Of a DNA stretch of 64,000 nt, positions 51,552 through 61,074 are shown one piece after another (position 1 is the stretch's first letter; each line of letters opens with the position of its first letter). Source of the stretch: Streptomyces sp. NBC_01244. GTDB taxonomy: Bacteria; Actinomycetota; Actinomycetes; Streptomycetales; Streptomycetaceae. The stretch covers positions 868,001 through 932,000 of the forward strand of contig NZ_CP108488.1 in assembly GCF_035987325.1 (NCBI RefSeq), given 5' to 3'. The notes under the pieces were generated by a model, which was not told the DNA's origin, did no database searches, and worked only from the letters and a program-made list of their open reading frames with translations. Made by a program: the position numbers and the translations under genes.

Positions 51552-54500
51552 GTGCCCCCCGCCGCGACAACCGTCCCGGAGCTCCTCGACGCCCGGGCCG
51601 CCGAACACCCGGACCGCGTGGCGCTTCAGGTCGTCGGCGGCGGGGAACTCAGCTACCGCCGCTGGCGCGAGGAGGCGCTGCGCGCTTCCGTCGGGCTGGC
51701 CGCCGCCGGGGTCGGGCCGCGCGACCGGGTGGTGCTGCGGTTCTCCAACGCGCGCTGGGAGCGGTACGCCGTCGGCTTCCTGGCCGTCCAGTACGCGGGC
51801 GGGGTGCCCGTCCCGGTCCGTGAGGACCTGTCCGAGACCGATGCCGTCGCCCTGGCCGCGCTGGCCGGAGCCGGCACGGTCCTGCGGGAGGGGGAGCGCG
51901 AGGGTAAGAGTGAGGGTGAGGGCGAGGGTGACCTGTCCACCATCCCGGGACTGGTGGACCTGCGGCTGGACGTCCTGCTGGCGGCGCACCCCGAGGTGCC
52001 GGCAGGCCCGCCGCACCGGGTCGGCCCGGCAGACCCGGCCCAGGTGATCGGCACCTCCGGCACCACGGGCGCGCCCAAGGGCGTGCTCGCCGCGCACGGA
52101 AACCTGACCGCGGGCCTCGTCACCCACCCCCGCCGCCGCGCCTACGCGCATTCGCGGCACGCCCTGCACGCCTTCCCGATCGGGACCAACGCGGGCCAGG
52201 TGATGCTGCTGGGCGCACTGACCGCCGCGCCCACCACGCTCAGCCTGCCGCGCTTCGACGCGGACCGGTTCGGCATCACGGTCGAGAAGTTCGGGATCGG
52301 CACCGCCTTCCTGGTGCCCTCGATGGCGATCGAACTGGTCAACGCCGGCACCGCCGGGCGGTACGACCTGAGCAGTCTGCGCCTGGTCAACTCCTCAGCC
52401 GCCGCACTTCCCGTACCGGTGGCGGCCGCGCTGGCCGCGGCGCTTCCCGGCGCGACGCTGGTCAACACCTACACCTCCGCCGAGGCCTCGCCCGCGCAGA
52501 TCTCCACCGTGGTCGACACCCGCCGCCCCGGCTCACTGGGCCGCCCGGCGGACCCCCGTGACGTCCGGATCCTCGACGCGGACGGGCTGCCGCTGCCCGC
52601 CGGGCAGGCCGGCGAGGTCTGGCTGCGCCAGCCCGGACCGCCCCGCGGCTACCTGGGGGCCGCCGGGGAGAGCGCCCGGGTGTTCCGCGACGGCTGGGTA
52701 CGGATGGGCGATGTCGGCCGCCTCGATCCGGACGGCTACCTCTACTTGGTCGACCGGGAGAGCGATGTCATCAAGAGCGGTGCGCTGAAGGTCTCCACGC
52801 TGCGGATCGAGGAAGTGCTGCACGAGCACCCCGGGGTCTGCGACGCGGCCGCGCTCGGCCTGCCGCACCCCGTGATGGGCGCCGTGCCGGTGGCGGTCGT
52901 GGTGGCCGGGCCCGGCGGCCTGGACCTGGACGAGCTCCGGCTGTTCCTGAGCGCCCGGTTGAGCCGGCCCGAACTGCCGGTCCGGATCCTGCTCGCCGAC
53001 GGCCTGCCCAGGAACCCGAGCGGCAAGGTGGTCAAGCACCGGCTCCGCCCGCTGTTCGACGCGCCCGCCGAGTCCGCGGGGCCCGCGGACGCGCCGACCT
53101 CCCCGACGGAACTACGGTTGGCCGGACTCTGGCGGCGCCTGCTCGGCCGGCCGGTCACCGACGTGGCCGCCGAGTTCTTCGCGCTCGGCGGTGACTCGTT
53201 CCGAGCCGTCCAGCTCGCCACCGCCATCAGCGGCGAGTTCGGGGTCCGGGCGAGCACCGCCATGGTCTTCGAGCGGCCCTCGCTGCGGTCCCAGGCCGCT
53301 TGGGTGGACCACCCCGACCGGCTGCAGAGGCCTGCCGACGGGATGTCCGCCGAGCCGTCCGCCGAGATGTCCGCCCAGCTGTCCGCCGGGACGGAGACGA
53401 CCGTCACCCCCTACCTGGCCGCGCTCCGTGCGCAGCCGCACGCCGTCGCGCTCACCTCGCAGCAGGAGAACTTCTTCCGCTGGATGGCCGAGGCACCCGG
53501 GCGGGACGCCGGCGCGGTGACGGCGCTGTTCCGGGTGACCGACCGGCTGGAACCGCAGACCCTGGGCCTGGCGCTCACCGAAGTGGTCCGGCGCCATCCG
53601 GCGCTGCGGACGCGGTTCGAGGCGGCGGGGGAAGGGGTCGTACGGGCGGTGCTGGACGAGGAGCCCCGGGTGCGGATCACCCTGACCCCGGCCCCTGGGG
53701 CCACGGACGCGGAGGTGGACGCGCTGCTGCTGGCCGAGCGCGACCGTCTCACCGACCTGGCCCGGGACCCGATGGCGCGCCTCCTGGTGGTCAGCCGGTC
53801 GGAGACCGACCACGTGGTGCTGGTAGCGGTGCACCACATGGTCTCCGACGGCTGGTCGATCGGTGTGCTCCTGGCCGACCTCGGGGTGTTCTACTCGGCG
53901 CTGCGGCGCGGGCGGTCGGCCCCGCCTGCCCGTACGGGTCCGGGCTACCAGGAGTTGGTGGACTGGGCGAACGCGCACTGGCCGGCGTCGCGGACTCACT
54001 TCGGGTCCGCGCTGGCCGGGGCACCGGAGGCCGTGGAGCAGTTCGCCGGCCGCCGGGCGGTGGAGGAAGTACTCACCCAGGCCCACGAGTTCGAGGTGTC
54101 GGCGCCGTTGGCGGAAGCATTGCGGGCCCGGGCGGCCGAGCTGGGCGCCACGCCCTTCCTGGCCGTCACGGCGGCCTGGACCGGACTGCTGGCGAGCCGC
54201 AGCGGCCGTCCCGACCTGGTGGTGATGACCCCGGTGCCCGGCCGCCCGCGCCCGGAAGCCGAGCGGACGGTGGGCTGCTTCGTCCAGTCGCTGCTGCTGC
54301 GGGTCGACGCGAGCGGGGGACCTGGTTTCGCCGAGCTGGTGGACCGCCTGCGGACGGTCTACAGCGGGGCACTGGACCACCAGCTGTACCCGTTCGCCGA
54401 GTTCAGTCCGTCCGTGCCGTTCGCGGCCTGGCTCCGCTACGAGGCGTGGGCCGCGCCCGCCCAACTGCCCGGCCTGGCCTGCGCGCCCTGGGAGCTGCCG

Positions 54501-54686
54501 CGCGGCAGCACCGTCCCCTGGCCGCTGCCGGGCGGCGACAGGGGCGTGCCCGAACTGACCGTGGTCGAGCAGCCGGACGGCGGCCTGCGGTGCTGGTTGC
54601 AGTACAACGCGCTGGCCTTTGACCTCCCCGTCATCACCGAACTGGCGGCGGAGTTCACCGCCGCGCTGACCGCCGCCTGCGGCTGA
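51552..54686 (+). CDS. NRPS starter protein, acyl/aryl ligase-like A-PCP-C
   Basis: About 1044 residues in the order A-PCP-C. The adenylation domain resembles acyl- or aryl-CoA ligases more than amino acid A domains: GTSGTTGAPKG near 166, TYTSAEASPAQ in place of YGPTE, VDRESDVIKSGALKVS and RNPSGKVVKHRL. A Glu/Gly-rich insert (REGEREGKSEGEGEG) lies near residue 115. The PCP Ser is in LGGDSFRAV (~548) and the C domain has HHMVSDGWS (~760). This layout suits chain initiation with an acid. The start is uncertain: GTG 51552 lacks a spaced ribosome site, whereas an ATC at 51540 has CCGGAG six bases upstream. Confidence 0.88.
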   Translation: MPPAATTVPELLDARAAEHPDRVALQVVGGGELSYRRWREEALRASVGLAAAGVGPRDRVVLRFSNARWERYAVGFLAVQYAGGVPVPVREDLSETDAVALAALAGAGTVLREGEREGKSEGEGEGDLSTIPGLVDLRLDVLLAAHPEVPAGPPHRVGPADPAQVIGTSGTTGAPKGVLAAHGNLTAGLVTHPRRRAYAHSRHALHAFPIGTNAGQVMLLGALTAAPTTLSLPRFDADRFGITVEKFGIGTAFLVPSMAIELVNAGTAGRYDLSSLRLVNSSAAALPVPVAAALAAALPGATLVNTYTSAEASPAQISTVVDTRRPGSLGRPADPRDVRILDADGLPLPAGQAGEVWLRQPGPPRGYLGAAGESARVFRDGWVRMGDVGRLDPDGYLYLVDRESDVIKSGALKVSTLRIEEVLHEHPGVCDAAALGLPHPVMGAVPVAVVVAGPGGLDLDELRLFLSARLSRPELPVRILLADGLPRNPSGKVVKHRLRPLFDAPAESAGPADAPTSPTELRLAGLWRRLLGRPVTDVAAEFFALGGDSFRAVQLATAISGEFGVRASTAMVFERPSLRSQAAWVDHPDRLQRPADGMSAEPSAEMSAQLSAGTETTVTPYLAALRAQPHAVALTSQQENFFRWMAEAPGRDAGAVTALFRVTDRLEPQTLGLALTEVVRRHPALRTRFEAAGEGVVRAVLDEEPRVRITLTPAPGATDAEVDALLLAERDRLTDLARDPMARLLVVSRSETDHVVLVAVHHMVSDGWSIGVLLADLGVFYSALRRGRSAPPARTGPGYQELVDWANAHWPASRTHFGSALAGAPEAVEQFAGRRAVEEVLTQAHEFEVSAPLAEALRARAAELGATPFLAVTAAWTGLLASRSGRPDLVVMTPVPGRPRPEAERTVGCFVQSLLLRVDASGGPGFAELVDRLRTVYSGALDHQLYPFAEFSPSVPFAAWLRYEAWAAPAQLPGLACAPWELPRGSTVPWPLPGGDRGVPELTVVEQPDGGLRCWLQYNALAFDLPVITELAAEFTAALTAACG

Positions 54687-54713
54687 CCCGCTCCCGGCTC
54701 CGGTCGGACCCGG

Positions 54714-54732
54714 CCGGCGGAGTGTCCGCCGG
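54714..54732 (+). terminator. hairpin after the last NRPS gene
   Basis: CCGGCGGA at 54714-54721 pairs with TCCGCCGG at 54725-54732 around a three-base loop, 28 bp after the stop of the A-PCP-C gene. A short but stable GC hairpin. Confidence 0.6.
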
Positions 54733-54744
54733 ACCCGGGACCTT

Positions 54745-55090
54745 GTCGAGCTTGTCTCGGCGGCGATGACCTCGCCCGGCAGTGGGTTCGGGATCCCGGG
54801 CGGGTACGCCGCCCGGGTGTCTGCCGACCGGTTCCCGGCGAGTTTGTGCGTACTCGACGTGACGAGGTCCGCGCCGAGGGAGAGCGCGCCGGCGGGTAGC
54901 GCGGGATGGAAACCGAGGTGCGAGCCCACGCCTCGTCGACGATGAGGGGCACCCCGGCGGCGTGGGCGGCGTCCGCGATGGCACGTACGTCGGCGACCGC
55001 GCCGAAGGAGCTCGGGGAGACGATGCAGACGGCCGCCGCGTCCGGCGTCCGGTCGAGTGCCCGCGCCACGTCCGCGGTCGTCCGAGGGCT
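54745..55090 (-). pseudogene. remnant of an Orn/Lys/Arg decarboxylase-like PLP enzyme gene
   Basis: Leftward pieces in different frames match the PLP-domain order of this family: AAVCIVSPSSFGAVADVR and AGVPLIVDEAWA in one frame; ALPAGALSLGADLVTSSTHKLAG (holding the PLP lysine) in another; then, directly after, AYPPGIPNPLPGE, which in intact enzymes lies over 100 residues later. So there is at least one frameshift and an internal deletion, and the N-terminus is replaced by a LysR fragment near 55085. Confidence 0.6.
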
Positions 55091-55307
55091 CGTGGCCGCC
55101 GACACGGGCGTGGCCCTCATCCCGCGACTCGCTCTGGGGTCCCCCCGCGCCGACCTGGTCGTACGCCCGCCGGCCGGCCCCGAGCTCGCCCGCGAGATCA
55201 GCGTGGCGGTACTCCGCTCGACGTCGGCCGGCAGCGCCCAGGAGCTGGTCTCGGCTCTTCAGGAACAAGCCATGCTGATCACGGCCCGCTGGGCTGCCAC
55301 CGGCTGA
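55085..55307 (+). pseudogene. C-terminal remnant of a LysR-family regulator
   Basis: About 74 rightward residues (VRGLVAADTGVALIPRLALG, DLVVRPPAGPELAREISVAV, SAQELVSALQEQAMLITARW) match the end of the LysR substrate-binding domain, ending at a normal stop at 55305-55307. The DNA-binding domain and most of the effector domain are absent. Upstream sequence belongs to the oppositely oriented decarboxylase remnant, so the two were joined by a deletion. Confidence 0.6.
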
Positions 55308-55379
55308 GGAGGTGGCCTCCGGCCGGGCCGGAGCGGGGCGCCCGTACCGCGCCCCGCTCGGCGGTGCGTCCTTGTCGGG

Positions 55380-55808
55380 TCAAGAGCACTGCAGGCCGGA
55401 CTGGGCGCTCACGACGGCCGTGTCGAGCTTCTGCAGGTCCGGGGTGAGCTTGGTGAGGGCCTCGGCGCCGGTGGTGTCGCCGGGCAGGTCCTCGTACGTC
55501 TTCTTCACACTGTCCGCGGCGTACTTCACGGCGTCCTTCTGGGCGGCGTTGAACTGCGCGGTGGACTCGGCGACGGTCTTCCAGTCGTCCTGGACGGCCT
55601 TGTGCGCGTCCTTGATCTGGTCCTTGGTGGCTGTCGCCGGGTCGAGCGTCCGCAACTTCGCGTTGTCGGCCTTGAGTTCGGTCAGACTGCTGCACAGCTG
55701 CGTGGTCGCGTCGTCGGTGGGCGCGGCGGCGAAGGCCGAGGCGGCCCCGCCGGCCACGAGAAGCGCTGCGGCGGCCGTGCTCACGGCCGTGGCGAGAAGT
55801 CGGTTCAT
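55380..55808 (-). CDS. small secreted helical protein
   Basis: A 142-residue protein with a clear signal peptide (MNRLLATAVSTAAAALLVAG, cleaved near AFA-AAP), then a Lys/Asp/Thr-rich helical domain: CSSLTELKADNAKLRTLDP, DAHKAVQDDWKTVAE and AAQKDAVKYAADSVKKTYE. It has two Cys, one at the start of the mature part and one near the C-terminus, which could form a disulfide. GAAGGGG precedes ATG 55808. No family assigned. Confidence 0.75.
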   Translation of the reverse strand: MNRLLATAVSTAAAALLVAGGAASAFAAAPTDDATTQLCSSLTELKADNAKLRTLDPATATKDQIKDAHKAVQDDWKTVAESTAQFNAAQKDAVKYAADSVKKTYEDLPGDTTGAEALTKLTPDLQKLDTAVVSAQSGLQCS

Positions 55809-56079
55809 CTGTGATGCACCCCTTCGGGGAAGACGCCCCCCGGTCCAGCCCCCACTCGTACCAACCTGACACAGGCCCCCCGGGCCCGCATCCGCACGCC
55901 ACACCCCCGACCCACCGGCATTCCGGATGAAACCGCAGGTCAGCGGGGATGCACGCCCGGTCTGCGCCCGCATGCGGCCGGCCCGGTCGACCGGGCCGGC
56001 CGCAGAGGGTCGTGGGGCCGGCCGGCGCTTGCGGGCACGGTGCTTTCGACAACGCCGTGCCGGCCCCCGATTGTCTCGC

Positions 56080-56390
56080 CGAGCTCACCGCGCCCGTGGC
56101 GCGAGCGGTCGGCGGCCGGCGGGGAGACTTACCCGCCGCACAGATCATTTACGTCGACACCGACCCGGCCATCGCCGACACCGCCGCTGACGGGCATGGA
56201 GGACGGCGGTATCACCCCACTCGGGCTTCCGGACGACTGGCCACTGCTGGTGGACACGGCCGTCCGCGACATGCCGTACGTGTTGATCGGCAGCGGGCGC
56301 CGCCGCGGGAAGCTCATCGCGCCCGGGATGCCGTTCACCGAACTCCCCGATGTCGAACTGGTCGACGGCCTCGCCATCCGACGAGCGGCG
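56080..56390 (+). pseudogene. remnant of a YbaK/EbsC-type aminoacyl-tRNA deacylase gene
   Basis: Two rightward pieces in different frames match YbaK-like proteins of actinobacteria: first AAQIIYVDTDPAIADTA, then immediately MEDGGITPLGLPDDWPLLVD and VLIGSGRRRGKLIAPG. In intact proteins about 60-70 residues separate these blocks, so an internal deletion with frameshift has occurred. The end also fades into unrelated sequence. Confidence 0.55.
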
Positions 56391-56474
56391 GGCGCCAACA
56401 ACCGCCGCTCTTCCGGATCCTCGGTCGAGGCGGATCCAACAGGGATATTGCGCAGCCCTGTTGGATCGCGCCCG

Positions 56475-57273
<799 letters not shown>

Positions 57274-58488
57274 ATGACAGAAAGTCAGAATTTTCGAGGG
57301 TTACGCGCCTCGGCCGATGTGGTCGTGCTCGGCGCCGGACCCGCGGGCCTGGTGCTCGCCAACCTCCTGCTCGCCGCCGGGACCGACTGCGTCGTTCTCG
57401 AGCGCGCCGAGCGCTCACACGTCGAGACCCGGGCCCGGGCCGGCTTCCTCGCTCCGAACACCGTAAGGATCCTGGACCGCCACGGCCTCGCCGACGGGCT
57501 GCACCGGCACGGGCGCACCCACGGTACGTGCGAGTTCCGTACCGGGGACGGCAGCTTCCGCCTCGACTACGGCTCCCTCGGCCGGGGCGAGCCGCACACC
57601 GTCTACCCACAGCAGAACCTGGTCACGGACCTCCTGACGCACTACCTCGATGCCGGTGGCAGGATCCACTTCGCGACCGAGGCACTGGCGGTCCACGACG
57701 CCGACGGCGCCCGGCCGTACGTCACCACCCGGGAAGCGGACGGCCGCCCCACCCGATGGGACGCCCGGTACGTCGCCGGCTGCGACGGCCGCCACGGAGC
57801 GTCCCGCCGCTCGCTGCCGCCCGAGGCGCTCCGCCACCACCACGACCACGGAGTGAGCTGGCTCGGTCTGCTCGCCGAGGCTCCGCCCAGCCTCGACGCC
57901 GTCGGCTACGCCGTCCACGACCGCGGCTTCGCCGGCCACATGGCGCGCAGTCCGCAGGTCACGCGATACTACCTCCAGTACCGGCGCGGTGCCCCCGCCG
58001 ACGCCTGGTCCGAGGAGCGGATCTGGGACGAACTCGACCTGCGGATGCGCGCTGCGGAGCACGGTCCGCTGCTCAGGGGGCCGATCATCGAGCGCGGCGT
58101 GGTCGACCTCGCGTGCGACGTGGTCGAACCGCTGCGCCACGGCTCGCTCCTGCTCGCCGGCGACGCCGCGAGCCTGACCGCGCCGGCCGCCGCGAAGGGC
58201 GCGAACCTCGCCGTACTGGGGGCGGAGATCCTGGCCGGGGCCCTCACCGAGACCCTCGCCGGAGGGGACGGCGCGGCCCTCGACCGCTACTCGGCGCAGT
58301 GCCTGGCGCACATCTGGCGCGCGCAGGAGTTCACCCAGTGGATGACCGGGCTGCTGCACGCGATCCCGGCCCGGGACCAGTCAGAGGGATCGTTCTTCCA
58401 GGCTTCCCTGCGGCGCGCCCGCCTCGACTCCCTGCGCACCTCCCGCGCCCACCAGGACTGGTTCGCCGAGAACTACGTCGGCATGTGA
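57274..58488 (+). CDS. FAD-dependent monooxygenase, 4-hydroxybenzoate 3-hydroxylase-like
   Basis: A 404-residue class A flavoprotein hydroxylase closest in pattern to PobA. The FAD-binding VVVLGAGPAGLVLANLL starts near residue 18, followed by ARAGFLAPNTVRILDRHGL, GCDGRHGASR, HHDHGVSWLGLLAEAPPS, YYLQYRRGAPADAW and GSLLLAGDAASLTAP. PobA proteins are about 390 residues. It probably hydroxylates a phenolic acid; whether catabolic or feeding the NRPS product is open. Codon 10 is TTA, and the gene looks leaderless. The methyltransferase gene follows 110 bp downstream. Confidence 0.85.
   Translation: MTESQNFRGLRASADVVVLGAGPAGLVLANLLLAAGTDCVVLERAERSHVETRARAGFLAPNTVRILDRHGLADGLHRHGRTHGTCEFRTGDGSFRLDYGSLGRGEPHTVYPQQNLVTDLLTHYLDAGGRIHFATEALAVHDADGARPYVTTREADGRPTRWDARYVAGCDGRHGASRRSLPPEALRHHHDHGVSWLGLLAEAPPSLDAVGYAVHDRGFAGHMARSPQVTRYYLQYRRGAPADAWSEERIWDELDLRMRAAEHGPLLRGPIIERGVVDLACDVVEPLRHGSLLLAGDAASLTAPAAAKGANLAVLGAEILAGALTETLAGGDGAALDRYSAQCLAHIWRAQEFTQWMTGLLHAIPARDQSEGSFFQASLRRARLDSLRTSRAHQDWFAENYVGM
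57301..57303 (+). other. in-frame TTA leucine codon
   Basis: TTA is codon 10 of the flavin monooxygenase (in ...NFRGLRAS...), so its translation should need the bldA tRNA. Confidence 0.85.
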
Positions 58489-58598
58489 CCACCGCTTTCC
58501 CCCGCGCCGCCCCCCTTCCCCGATCACCGCACAGCCGATCCACCATGCCCCGCTCCCCCCGGAGCACCCGCCCCGGCACCACCCGAGGAACCTCCGCG

Positions 58599-60380
58599 AT
58601 GACGACGACCCTCCCCGCCGAAGCGACGCGCCCCGCCGGATCGCCGCTTCGAGGCGAAACCATGCCTCCCGACGACACGGCCCGCCTGCGTGCGGCCGTC
58701 TCCTTCGTGCGGGAACACGACACCGCCACCCTGTTGCCCCTCCTGCTGCCCGGCCTGCACGGCCCCGAACTGCAGTCCCTGGCCCCACACTGCCGCTTCG
58801 CCCACGCCGGCCTGCTGCTCTTCCCCACCGACCCGCAGGACCTGCGCCGCCAACTCGCCGCCTGCGGGCTCGCCGTCGACACGCCGTCCCGGCCCAGCGT
58901 CGTCGTACGGGAACGGCTCGCCCGGCGCCACCACCGTGACCTGGCCGACCTCGACGTCCGGATCCTGCGACCCCGCGTCCACGGCCCGGCCCGAGAGCGC
59001 CGCGCGGTGGAGGTGTTCGCCCTCACGGTGCCCGCGCACTCGGACCTGGAAGCGATCGCCGCGCACGAACGCGCCCGGGGCCACGAGGCCCACCTGGCCC
59101 TCGAACTGGAGCACCCGGATCCCCTGGTGCTGCGCGGGCTGTGCGCGGTGCTCGCCCGACACGGCGCCCGCCCCGACGGCGGCGGGTACAACCCGCACGA
59201 GGACGGCACCGTCCTCTACTTCACCACCCCCACGGCCGGGGCGTCGGGCTACCGGCGCCTGGAGCTCTACACGCCCGGCGACCACCGAGACGCCCTCGAC
59301 GACCACCTCTGCGCGTACGCCCGGGAGCGCCCGGACGCGGGGCCGCCCGCCGAGACGCTCCTGCGCCTCCTCACCGGAGCATGGACCACCCAGGCACTCG
59401 CCGCGTTCGCACGCCTGGACCTGCCCGAGGCCATGGACCCGCACGCGGCGACCAGCGCCCGGGAACTCGCCCGCCGTACCGCCACCCGGCCCGAGAACCT
59501 CGCCACGCTCCTGCGGTACCTCACCATGCTCGACGTCGTGGCGGCAAGCACCGCGGAGACCGAGGACGCCGCCGCAGAGGAAAGCTTCCGTCTCACCCCG
59601 CTCGGAGCCCTGCTCCGTGCCGACTCGCCGGACACGATGCGCCCGCTGGCCCTGATGTACGCGGGTCCCTTCTACCGGTCCTTCGCCGCCCTCGACCACA
59701 CCGTACGGACCGGACAGCCGGCCTTCGACCACCTCTTCGGCGAGAACCACTTCGACCACTTCGCACGCGACCCCGAGCTCGCCGACCTCTTCGACCGTTC
59801 CATGGCCGCCAGTTCGCGGATGTTCCATCCGCTCCCCGCCCACCCCGTGATCACCAGCGCGGCCCGGGCATCCACCCCGCGGACCGTCGTCGACGTCGCC
59901 GGTGGCAACGGCGAACTCCTCGGGCGCATCCTGACCGCACACCCGGGCCTGCGGGGCACGCTCCTGGAGCGCCCGCACGCCGTCGAGGCCGCCCGCCGCT
60001 CGCTCGACGCCGCGGGCTGCGGCGCCCGCTGTGACTACCGCAGCGGCGACTTCGCAGACGTACCGCACGGCGGCGACGTGTACGTCCTCTCCCGCATCCT
60101 GCACGACTGGGACGACGACCGGTGCCGGGAGATCCTGCGCCACTGCGCCCGCGCGATGCCCGCCCACGCCGACCTGCTGATCATCGAAAGGCTGCTGCCC
60201 GCCGACGGTTCCCCCTCGCTGGCCACGGCCTGGGACCTCCACATGATGTGCAACGTCGGCGGTCGCGAACGCCGCGGCGAGCACTACGCCCGCCTGCTCG
60301 CCGACGCCGGACTGGAGCTGCTCGACCACACCCCCCTCCCCTTGGAGGCGTACGTCCTGCATGCCCGCAAGGCCCGGTAG
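58599..60380 (+). CDS. methyltransferase with an extra N-terminal domain
   Basis: A 593-residue protein. The C-terminal ~340 residues are an O-methyltransferase of the plant-COMT/Methyltransf_2 type: dimerisation region from LLRLLTGAWTTQALAAFARL, SAM motif VVDVAGGNGELLGRIL, LSRILHDWDDDRCREIL and HMMCNVGGRERRGEHY. The N-terminal ~230 residues are not part of that family. They contain HEAHLALELEHPDPLVL, GGYNPHEDGTVLYFTTP and YRRLELYTPGDH, perhaps a VOC-like fold, but I cannot assign them. CGAGGAA precedes ATG 58599. It sits directly downstream of the flavin hydroxylase, suggesting hydroxylation then methylation of one aromatic substrate. Confidence 0.8.
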   Translation: MTTTLPAEATRPAGSPLRGETMPPDDTARLRAAVSFVREHDTATLLPLLLPGLHGPELQSLAPHCRFAHAGLLLFPTDPQDLRRQLAACGLAVDTPSRPSVVVRERLARRHHRDLADLDVRILRPRVHGPARERRAVEVFALTVPAHSDLEAIAAHERARGHEAHLALELEHPDPLVLRGLCAVLARHGARPDGGGYNPHEDGTVLYFTTPTAGASGYRRLELYTPGDHRDALDDHLCAYARERPDAGPPAETLLRLLTGAWTTQALAAFARLDLPEAMDPHAATSARELARRTATRPENLATLLRYLTMLDVVAASTAETEDAAAEESFRLTPLGALLRADSPDTMRPLALMYAGPFYRSFAALDHTVRTGQPAFDHLFGENHFDHFARDPELADLFDRSMAASSRMFHPLPAHPVITSAARASTPRTVVDVAGGNGELLGRILTAHPGLRGTLLERPHAVEAARRSLDAAGCGARCDYRSGDFADVPHGGDVYVLSRILHDWDDDRCREILRHCARAMPAHADLLIIERLLPADGSPSLATAWDLHMMCNVGGRERRGEHYARLLADAGLELLDHTPLPLEAYVLHARKAR

Positions 60381-60448
60381 CCGTTGGCCGAGGCGGTGGG
60401 GACGAAGGTGGTGGGACGCCCGTCGGGTTCTGCCCCGGCGGGTCGTGG

Positions 60449-60781
60449 TCAGCGCGGCTGGGTGGAGTAGTAGCGCCGGCAGGCGCGGAGCATTCCCTCG
60501 TCGGAGAGGGTGAACACGTCGACGAAGTCCCGCTGTTGCGGGGCGATGCGGCCCATCGCGACCACGCAGTCCCCCTCGGCGACGATCCGGGTGATGTGGT
60601 GCCGCGCCCCATCGCCGCAGGGGGCTTCCAGGTCGGGTCCGAGGCTGCCCGCGTGCAGGAGGGACCCGTAGCCGTCGACGTCCCCGCAGTCGAGGTAGTG
60701 GTACGCGAGGCGGACGTGGTCGACCCCGGAGTCGGTGATGACGGGGCTGGGCGGGATCCGCCTCGGGTGCCGGCTGGTCAT
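60449..60781 (-). CDS. NTF2-like (SnoaL-type) protein
   Basis: A 110-residue alpha-beta barrel protein of the NTF2-like superfamily: VRLAYHYLDCGDVDGYGSLL, HHITRIVAEGDCVVAMGRI and RDFVDVFTLSDEGMLRACRRYY are the usual helix and strand blocks. Such proteins act as cyclases, isomerases or ligand binders in actinobacterial biosynthesis, but this is not specific. GAAAGGACC precedes ATG 60781. It converges on the methyltransferase and is divergent from the SARP gene. Confidence 0.75.
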   Translation of the reverse strand: MTSRHPRRIPPSPVITDSGVDHVRLAYHYLDCGDVDGYGSLLHAGSLGPDLEAPCGDGARHHITRIVAEGDCVVAMGRIAPQQRDFVDVFTLSDEGMLRACRRYYSTQPR

Positions 60782-61074
60782 GAGGGTCCTTTCGTACGGC
60801 CGCCTCCCCTCCGGGGGTGGCAGGTACACCGTCCTCCAGTCGTGCAACTCGGGGCTATCCCCGCCCTATCACCGGGGCCCTGCCCTGCGGCGCCGCCCGG
60901 GCCGCGATGGCCTGAACTGCACGGTCCCGTTCATCGCCACGAAATCTCCACACCATGGACAACCGCAGACGTGTTCGGGAAGACTGACCTCCGCTCCACC
61001 CGTCTTCCCTCCCGGCTCGACCGCGTCGTGCATGCGGTGCGAGCGGGATCAGGCATGCCCCAGCTGGGAGTCTC

